A stretch of 9,592 nt of DNA from CAIKMD01 sp035533255 (lineage in GTDB: Bacteria; Pseudomonadota; Alphaproteobacteria; ATCC43930; CGMCC-115725). Below are positions 5,419 through 9,592 of the stretch, in pieces. Each line of letters starts with the position of its first letter. Positions within the stretch are counted from its first letter, which is position 1. The position numbers and the translations under genes were made by a program. The stretch spans positions 1 through 9,592 of the forward strand of contig DATLUE010000212.1 in assembly GCA_035533255.1 (NCBI GenBank), in the 5' to 3' direction. Under the pieces are notes generated by a model. It had not been told where the DNA came from. It did not search any database and worked only from the letters and a program-made list of their open reading frames with translations.

Positions 5419-5907
5419 ATGGCTCATCTCGATCTGATCGAGACGCGCGCGACCGACGATTGGGAAGCGCTTTACTGGTGGCGGCGCGACGCGGCGCGCG
5501 ATGCGGCGGCCGCCGCGACCTTGGTGGAGCGGCTGGCGACGCTGGCCGCGCGGGCGGCGCCGGCGCTGCCGCGCGTTGTCGATCTGCCCGGCAATCGCCT
5601 GCGCGCGAATACCGAGCAGCACCGCATGGCGGCAAGCCTGCCGCGAGCGGCGGCGGTCGCGGCGCTCGATCCCGATCTTCTGGCGGCGCTTCGCCGCGAG
5701 CGGCGCAATGCCGCTTTCGCGCTGGCGACTGGCTTGGTGGCGACGGCCGCGCCGGCGGCGGCGGCGGTTTATGCCGCCGCTGCTCGCGAGACGGTCGCGC
5801 TTGGCTTTGCGATGGCGGGCACGTTCGCCGCCTCGTTTGCGCTCTATCACGCGGCGCGCTGGCTGCTCCTGATGCGCTCGGCCGAGCTCCCCAGCCTGCT
5901 GGCGTAA
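5419..5907 (+). CDS. Uncharacterised membrane protein (162 aa)
   Basis: GGAGG (5408-5412) stands 6 nt before the ATG. The first 95 residues are a soluble, alanine- and arginine-rich helical domain beginning MAHLDLIETRATDDWEALYW; its WWRRDAARDAAAAA region could form an amphipathic or coiled helix. Two predicted transmembrane helices follow, at about 98-119 (FALATGLVATAAPAAAAVY) and 126-151, with a short tail ending SAELPSLLA. This is a C-terminally anchored layout with the large domain probably cytoplasmic. I recognise no family. It is preceded by a candidate sigma-54 element and followed after 63 nt by the DoxX-like gene, with which it may be co-transcribed. Confidence 0.78.
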   Translation: MAHLDLIETRATDDWEALYWWRRDAARDAAAAATLVERLATLAARAAPALPRVVDLPGNRLRANTEQHRMAASLPRAAAVAALDPDLLAALRRERRNAAFALATGLVATAAPAAAAVYAAAARETVALGFAMAGTFAASFALYHAARWLLLMRSAELPSLLA

Positions 5908-5914
5908 TTAATTC

Positions 5915-5930
5915 GGTCGCGCGCGCGACC
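5915..5930. repeat. Perfect 16-bp palindrome with a CG-alternating core
   Basis: GGTCGCGCGCGCGACC is fully self-complementary and contains ten alternating C/G bases (5918-5927). It follows the TAA of the 162-aa protein by 7 nt and is flanked on the left by TAATTAATT. It could act as a weak terminator or attenuator between this gene and the DoxX-like gene, although no U-run follows on the plus strand. Confidence 0.45.
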
Positions 5931-5970
5931 CTTGCGCGTGCGCTGGCGAGGCTCTATCGCTGGCGGCGCG

Positions 5971-6441
5971 ATGAACTCCCTGCTGTGGCCGGCGCTCGGC
6001 CCATTCTATGCGGCGATCACGCCCTGGGCCGAGGCGCTGTTGCGCGCCTGGTGCGGCTTGGCGCTGCTGCCGCACGGCTTGCGCTGCTTCTTCGGCTGGT
6101 TCCCCAATAGCGGCTCGCGCATCCTCAATCCGCGGCTCCTCGCGTCGGGGATCGAGCGCGCGGGCTTCCGGCCCGGACGCTATTGGATCGTGTTGGTCGC
6201 GCTGGTCCAATTCGTCGCCGGGCCGGCGCTCGCGCTCGGTCTTTTGACGCGGACAGCGGCGCTGCTAGTGTTTCTGTTCTTCCTCGGCGCGGCCTATGAC
6301 CACGCGCGCTTCGACGGCTATTTCTGGAACCGGCTCGGCATGGAATATCCGGCGCTGTGGGGGCTGGTCGCGCTGTTCTTCGCCTGCGCCGGCGGCGGAC
6401 CGATCGCGCTCGACCGGCTGCTTTTCGGTTTGGCGGGATGA
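5971..6441 (+). CDS. DoxX-family membrane protein
   Basis: 156 aa with four predicted transmembrane helices (about 22-40, 71-90, 94-109, 126-141), the DoxX topology. Family-like features are the first-helix pattern LLRAWCGLALLPHGLRCFFGWF (split at residues 23-36 and 37-44), a loop with ...GIERAGFRPG (60-69) before helix 2, and GLLTRTAALLVF (90-101) leading into helix 3. DoxX-type proteins are inner-membrane proteins of mixed function (quinol/thiosulfate oxidation in Acidianus, redox protection elsewhere); no specific role can be assigned. The ATG at 5971 is preferred over an in-frame TTG at 5932, which would add a charged, unlikely extension. Its Shine-Dalgarno is weak (GGCGG), consistent with coupling to the gene before it. 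It converges with the LysR gene. Confidence 0.85.
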   Translation: MNSLLWPALGPFYAAITPWAEALLRAWCGLALLPHGLRCFFGWFPNSGSRILNPRLLASGIERAGFRPGRYWIVLVALVQFVAGPALALGLLTRTAALLVFLFFLGAAYDHARFDGYFWNRLGMEYPALWGLVALFFACAGGGPIALDRLLFGLAG

Positions 6442-6450
6442 CGACCGCCA
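6431..6450. terminator. Weak hairpin at the DoxX/LysR convergent junction
   Basis: TGGCGG (6431-6436) and CCGCCA (6445-6450) could pair as a 6-bp stem with an 8-nt loop across the DoxX stop codon. The next 25 bp before the LysR stop contain no better structure and no U-run, so this is only a tentative termination signal. Confidence 0.2.
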
Positions 6451-6475
6451 CGCCTCCGGCAAGCCAAAGACTGGG

Positions 6476-7408
6476 TTAGCGATTTCCTTCTTTGTTGGAC
6501 GTGTCGCCGGCCGACTGCTCGATCATCGCCAGAAAGGCGCGCGCCGGAGCATTCAGCCGCGCGGTGCCGGTCGTCCGATCGACCGCGACGATCGCGCCAT
6601 AATCGAACGGCAGGCTCGCCGGCGAGAGCTCGATAATGGCGATGTCGCCCTCGTATTGCCGCGCGAGACGCAGAGGCGCGATCGCAACGCCCAGCCCGAC
6701 GCGAACGAGGTCGAACAGGGTCGCGAGTTCGTTGACCTCGCAACTGATGCGTCGCTCGAGCTTGGCGTGCCGGCAATAATCGTCCACGCGGCGCCTTATC
6801 AGCCAAGGGCGCGTGAGATCGATGAACGTCTCCGACGACAGATCGACGACCTCGATTTTTCCCAGATTGGCGCAAGCATGCTCGCGCCGGCAGATGAAGG
6901 CGAGTTTGTCGCGTGCGACACAAGAGGCGTTGAAACCCGCAGGCAGCGGCTGCGGTAGCGCCACCAGGGCAATCTCGGCCTGATCCGACCGCAACTCGTC
7001 GAGCGACGGCTCGGTGGGCATCTGGCGCAGGCGAATATGAACGCCGGGATGCTTGTCGTGAAAGCGCGCGAGCAGGTCGATCACGTCGAGATAGGGGTTG
7101 AGGCATTGAATAAGGCCGGTGCAAAGCGACAAGGTGCCGGCGATACGTCCGTCGACGCCGGCAACCGCTTCGCGCACATCGCGCACGTCCTTCAGCACGC
7201 GGCGTGCCCGATCCAGCATGATCTCGCCGGCGTGCGTCAGCGTGACATTGCGCGCATTGCGACGGAATAGCGGCGTGCCGAGCTCTTTCTCGAGTCCGCG
7301 GATCGAGGTCGACAGCGCCGATTGCACGATGTGAACGCGTCGCGCCGCCCGCGTAAAATTATGTTCTTCGGCAACGGCGACGAAGTGATCGAGCTGTCGC
7401 AAGTCCAC
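6476..7408 (-). CDS. LysR-type transcriptional regulator
   Basis: 310 aa from a GTG start. The N-terminal winged HTH is canonical: MDLRQLDHFVAVAEEHNFTR, then AARRVHIVQSALSTSIRGLE and KELGTPLFRR (residues 1-50), then NVTLTHAGEIML. Residues about 90-300 form the periplasmic-binding-protein-like effector domain, containing LPAGFNASCVARDKLAFICR and the late GLGVAIAPL motif. The GTG at 7408 is preferred over the in-frame ATG at 7447 for three reasons: AGGGAG (7415-7420) lies 6 nt upstream, LysR proteins typically begin M-[DE]-L-R-Q-L, and the ATG at 7447 lies upstream of a strong -10 box. It converges with the DoxX gene. LysR regulators usually control a divergent neighbour, here the 67-aa protein and possibly the MFS transporter; the inducer is unknown. 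Confidence 0.95.
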   Translation of the reverse strand: MDLRQLDHFVAVAEEHNFTRAARRVHIVQSALSTSIRGLEKELGTPLFRRNARNVTLTHAGEIMLDRARRVLKDVRDVREAVAGVDGRIAGTLSLCTGLIQCLNPYLDVIDLLARFHDKHPGVHIRLRQMPTEPSLDELRSDQAEIALVALPQPLPAGFNASCVARDKLAFICRREHACANLGKIEVVDLSSETFIDLTRPWLIRRRVDDYCRHAKLERRISCEVNELATLFDLVRVGLGVAIAPLRLARQYEGDIAIIELSPASLPFDYGAIVAVDRTTGTARLNAPARAFLAMIEQSAGDTSNKEGNR

Positions 7409-7429
7409 AGCCGTCTCCCTGTCTTCGCC

Positions 7430-7459
7430 ATAATAGATCGCAATCATCTAATCTTTCAA
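7430..7459 (-). promoter_or_regulatory. LysR gene promoter with an overlapping dyad
   Basis: On the minus strand TTGAAA (7454-7459) and TATTAT (7430-7435) are 18 nt apart, each matching five of six consensus bases, with a predicted start near 7422-7424. The spacer and -10 are covered by the dyad TAGAT-N7-ATCTA (7434-7450). A further related half-site, TTCTATT, lies at 7461-7467. Binding here would block the promoter, which fits the autorepression common among LysR regulators. The spacing is not the classic T-N11-A box. Confidence 0.6.
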
Positions 7460-7462
7460 TTT

Positions 7463-7624
7463 CTATTCGCGCGCGCCCTTTGCCAAGTAATAGACGCCGC
7501 GGGGGCAGACGCGGGCGGGGGCGCTGAGGAAAGGCAACGCGCCGACGCCGAGCATGCTGTTCCGCTGCGCTTTCCGCCTCACGACATCGTCCGCCCGCGC
7601 GACCAGACCGGCGCTCCAAGCCAT
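7463..7624 (-). CDS. Doubtful small ORF (53 aa) upstream of the LysR gene
   Basis: This lies in the 347-bp stretch between the LysR start (7408) and the 67-aa gene (7756), which is otherwise free of convincing genes. The frame from the ATG at 7624 gives MAWSAGLVARADDVVRRKAQ and continues through a small hydrophobic patch (LGVGALPFLSA) to CPRGVYYLAKGARE. About 85% of its codons end in G or C, as in real genes here. However, no Shine-Dalgarno is visible, the frame stays open upstream of the ATG without another start, and stop-free frames arise easily in this composition. No family is recognised. The rest of the stretch holds the LysR promoter and the leader of the 67-aa gene. Confidence 0.25.
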   Translation of the reverse strand: MAWSAGLVARADDVVRRKAQRNSMLGVGALPFLSAPARVCPRGVYYLAKGARE

Positions 7625-7755
7625 TGCCGCGGCGTGAGTTTTTCCATTGTCATGCGCCTCGCCAAGGGACGGCGCCGTGCGCCTATCGGGCGGCGCGCAT
7701 CGCGCTGCCGCAGCGCGTCCCGGAACGCCGGCATTCGGAAGGGTGAGGATCGGAG

Positions 7756-7959
7756 ATGAATCGCGATTACCGCTGCTACTTCTTGGGCAGCGATGGCAAA
7801 TTCAAAGACTTCGTCGCATTCGTCTGCGCCGACGATCAAGCGGCGATCGCGCAAGCGCAGCGATATTTCGCGAGCCAAAGCGACTATGTCGGTTTCGAGC
7901 TTTGGGAAAGCACGCGCAAGGTTTATTTGCGACCGCCGCCGCCGGCCAGCACGACCTGA
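7756..7959 (+). CDS. Small uncharacterised protein (67 aa)
   Basis: MNRDYRCYFLGSDGKFKDFV, followed by a helix CADDQAAIAQAQRYFASQ and the ending VGFELWESTRKVYLRPPP. The pattern 'Y-R-x-Y-F-x-G-x-D-G ... C-x-D-D-x-x-A-I-x-x-A ... E-L-W' is familiar from short proteins that occur in many copies in Bradyrhizobium and relatives (from memory). It predicts a small beta-alpha-beta fold. GTGAGG (7743-7748) is a plausible ribosome binding site 7 nt from the ATG. It is divergent from the LysR gene and 100 bp ahead of the MFS gene, so it could be under LysR control. Its function is unknown. Confidence 0.75.
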   Translation: MNRDYRCYFLGSDGKFKDFVAFVCADDQAAIAQAQRYFASQSDYVGFELWESTRKVYLRPPPPASTT

Positions 7960-8059
7960 TCCCAGCGTCTGACCGCCGCGGTTGCCCGGCAAAGCGCGCC
8001 GGTGCATGCTGGGGCGATAGGCGGGGGCGTCCAAGCCGCGGCCGCAACCGGGAGGAACC

Positions 8060-9466
8060 ATGACCGCGACCGACAGCACCGGCGACAGCGTCGCCGCGAC
8101 CGCCACCGCCGACGACATCTCCACCCGCATCGACCGGTTGCCGTTCCTGCCGTATCACTGGCGCATCGCCGGCATTCTCGGCACCGGGACGCTGTTCGAT
8201 GCGTTCGATTCGCTGAGCATCGGCGCGGCGCTGACCATGATCATCGCCACCTTCAGCCTCGATTTCCGCAGCGCCGGCACCTTGATCAGCGCCGCCTTTG
8301 CCGGCCAGTTCGTCGGCGCGATCGCCTTCGGCTATATCGGCGAGCGGATCGGCCGCAAATGGGCGTTCGTCGTGGCGCTGACCATCTTCGGCCTGTGCTC
8401 GATCGCCGCGGCGCTGGCGCAATCGGTCGATCAGATCATCGTTGCGCGCGTGATCCAAGGCGTGGGGCTGGGCGCCGAGGTGCCGCTCGCGGCGGCGCTG
8501 TTCACCGAATTCGTGCGCGGCAGCGCACGCGGCCGCTTCATCATGATCTACGAGAGCGTGTTCGTCTGGGGGATTTTCCTCGCGCCGGTCGCCGGGCTTG
8601 CCTGCTACGCGCTGTTCGGGCCGGCGCTCGGCTGGCGCGTGCTGTTCGCGCTCGGCGGCTTGCCGCTGATCGTGGCCGCGATCGCGGCGTGGCGGTTGCC
8701 GGAATCGCCGCGCTGGCTGGCCTCCAAAGGACGGCTCGCGGAAGCAGAGACGATGGTCGCGGACATGGAAGACGAGGCGCAACGCCTCGGCAAGAAGCTG
8801 CTGCCGACGCATCGCGTCACCGTTGCCCCGCAGACCACCCGATTCAGCGAGCTGTTTCGCGGCATCTACGGCAAGCGCACCTTCGTCGTCTGGACCATGT
8901 GGTTCAGCGCCTATTTCATCTCCAACGGCTTTCAGTCCTGGGCGCCGACGCTTTACATGAAGATCGGCGGCTTGCCGGCGTCCTCGGCGCTGATGCTGAC
9001 GATCCTCAGCGGCGCGGTGCAACTCGCGACCTGCTACGTCATCGCGATCTCGGTCGACAAGCACGGCCGGCGGCCGTGGTTTGCCGGCGGCTTCGCGCTG
9101 GCGGCAGTCGCGGCGCTGGTGGGCGCGATCGTGACCGGGCCGATGGGCATGCGCGGCTGGGAGCCGCTGCTCGCCTGCGGCATCGTCATGACGGTCGGCA
9201 CCGGCGCCAACTCGTTGGGGGTCTATCTCTACACGCCCGAGCTCTACCCGACGCGCATGCGCGCCTGGGCGACCGCGACCGGCAGCAGCATGAACCGTCT
9301 GGGCAGCTTCATCGCGCCCTCGATCGTCGGCTGGATCCTGGCGGAGTACGCCAATATCGCGCTCGCCTTTACGCTCTTTGCCGTGGTCGGCGCTTTCGCC
9401 GCCGCAGTGGTGTGGTTCATGGGCGAGGAAACCAAGCGCCGCGTGCTCGAAGAGCTGTCGCCGTGA
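8060..9466 (+). CDS. MFS transporter, putative metabolite:H+ symporter
   Basis: 468 aa, about 12 predicted transmembrane helices. Family motifs are GYIGERIGRKWAF in the loop between helices 2 and 3 (MFS signature A), RVIQGVGLGAEVPLAAALF in helix 4, RLPESPRWL after helix 6 (shared with the sugar-porter and aromatic-acid/niacin-type symporter groups), VDKHGRRP in the loop between helices 8 and 9, and YTPELYPTRMRAWATATGSS near helix 11. The N-terminal half carries a family-typical Asp pair in LFDAFDSLSIG. It therefore belongs with MFS importers of organic acids, niacin-like compounds or other metabolites; the substrate is not readable. GGGAGG (8050-8055) is 4 nt before the ATG. It may be regulated by the nearby LysR protein. 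The upstream 100-bp gap shows no clear promoter boxes. Confidence 0.93.
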   Translation: MTATDSTGDSVAATATADDISTRIDRLPFLPYHWRIAGILGTGTLFDAFDSLSIGAALTMIIATFSLDFRSAGTLISAAFAGQFVGAIAFGYIGERIGRKWAFVVALTIFGLCSIAAALAQSVDQIIVARVIQGVGLGAEVPLAAALFTEFVRGSARGRFIMIYESVFVWGIFLAPVAGLACYALFGPALGWRVLFALGGLPLIVAAIAAWRLPESPRWLASKGRLAEAETMVADMEDEAQRLGKKLLPTHRVTVAPQTTRFSELFRGIYGKRTFVVWTMWFSAYFISNGFQSWAPTLYMKIGGLPASSALMLTILSGAVQLATCYVIAISVDKHGRRPWFAGGFALAAVAALVGAIVTGPMGMRGWEPLLACGIVMTVGTGANSLGVYLYTPELYPTRMRAWATATGSSMNRLGSFIAPSIVGWILAEYANIALAFTLFAVVGAFAAAVVWFMGEETKRRVLEELSP

Positions 9467-9508
9467 TCGCGGGTTGCTTGCTGCCGAGCGCCAGCCCATA
9501 ACCGCCGC

Positions 9509-9592
9509 ATGATGCCGCCGGCGAAACTGGTTCCGTTTCTCGGCATGCTAGTCGGGCTGTCCGCTTGTGCCGTCGCCGTGATTTATTTCGGC
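9509..9592 (+). CDS. Possible 5' end of a membrane protein or lipoprotein (cut by the window edge)
   Basis: From the ATG at 9509 the frame is open for 28 codons to the right edge. It encodes MMPPAKLVPFLGMLVGLSAC and then AVAVIYFG, a single strongly hydrophobic segment after one Lys. The stretch LSAC resembles a lipobox, but hydrophobic residues continue past the Cys, so a transmembrane anchor is equally likely. It starts 42 nt after the MFS stop, in the same direction, without a clear Shine-Dalgarno. The second ATG (9512) is an alternative start. The evidence is thin because only 84 bp are visible. Confidence 0.4.
   Translation, partial: MMPPAKLVPFLGMLVGLSACAVAVIYFG

Noticed and set aside
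5932..5970. Upstream TTG start for the DoxX-like protein
   Set aside because: It would add a charged MRVRWRG extension before a normal family N-terminus and starts just after the CG palindrome without a ribosome binding site.
7409..7447. ATG start at 7447 for the LysR regulator
   Set aside because: It lies upstream of the -10 box, and the extra 13 residues are not typical of the family.
7802..9499. Very long open frame on the minus strand across the MFS gene
   Set aside because: Its translation is Arg/His/Asp/Gln-rich with no recognisable motifs, the usual antisense shadow of a GC-rich gene, and the plus strand encodes an unmistakable MFS protein with a good ribosome binding site.
1..9592. 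Mobile element, prophage, toxin-antitoxin pair or CRISPR array
   Set aside because: No transposase, integrase or phage protein, no terminal repeats with target duplication, no regularly spaced repeats; composition is even along the window.

Overview
The window looks like chromosomal DNA of a GC-rich alphaproteobacterium, most plausibly Hyphomicrobiales (a Bradyrhizobium, Xanthobacteraceae or Beijerinckiaceae-like organism). This rests on the strong G/C bias at third codon positions, the Tat-exported MsrP, tiny charged proteins of a kind common in that order, and a PqqD-like/HprK-like cassette known from alphaproteobacteria. The taxonomic call is an inference. I see no tRNA, rRNA, CRISPR array, transposase or integrase.

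Left part (1-1760): a perfect GC-rich palindrome at the left edge, then msrP (periplasmic methionine sulfoxide reductase, Tat-exported, with no msrQ beside it), a 78-aa glycine-zipper lipoprotein, and a convergent 54-aa cytoplasmic protein.

The most interesting block (1830-3620, minus strand) reads, in order of transcription: a Tat-exported cysteine-bearing protein of unknown function, a 92-aa PqqD-like peptide-binding protein, and a 289-aa HPr-kinase-like P-loop protein. The last two overlap by ATGA. This matches the poorly characterised 'HPr-rel-A' type cassette. A carrier protein, a kinase-like enzyme and an exported candidate substrate suggest a peptide or protein modification system of unknown chemistry.

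Middle part (3739-6441): a promoter region with three copies of a GATACG-type half-site precedes a translationally coupled VOC (glyoxalase-fold) protein and TetR repressor. A convergent 132-aa two-helix membrane protein follows; its Shine-Dalgarno lies in one arm of a perfect 10-bp inverted repeat. Divergent from it, a good sigma-54-type -24/-12 element precedes a 162-aa membrane protein, followed by a DoxX-family membrane protein.

Right part (6476-9592): a LysR-type regulator on the minus strand whose promoter can be read well enough to fix its start at a GTG, a 350-bp leader region with a doubtful small ORF, a 67-aa small protein, and an MFS metabolite:H+ symporter-like transporter. The right edge cuts what may be the start of another membrane protein or lipoprotein. 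Most genes have clear ribosome binding sites and nothing looks broken.
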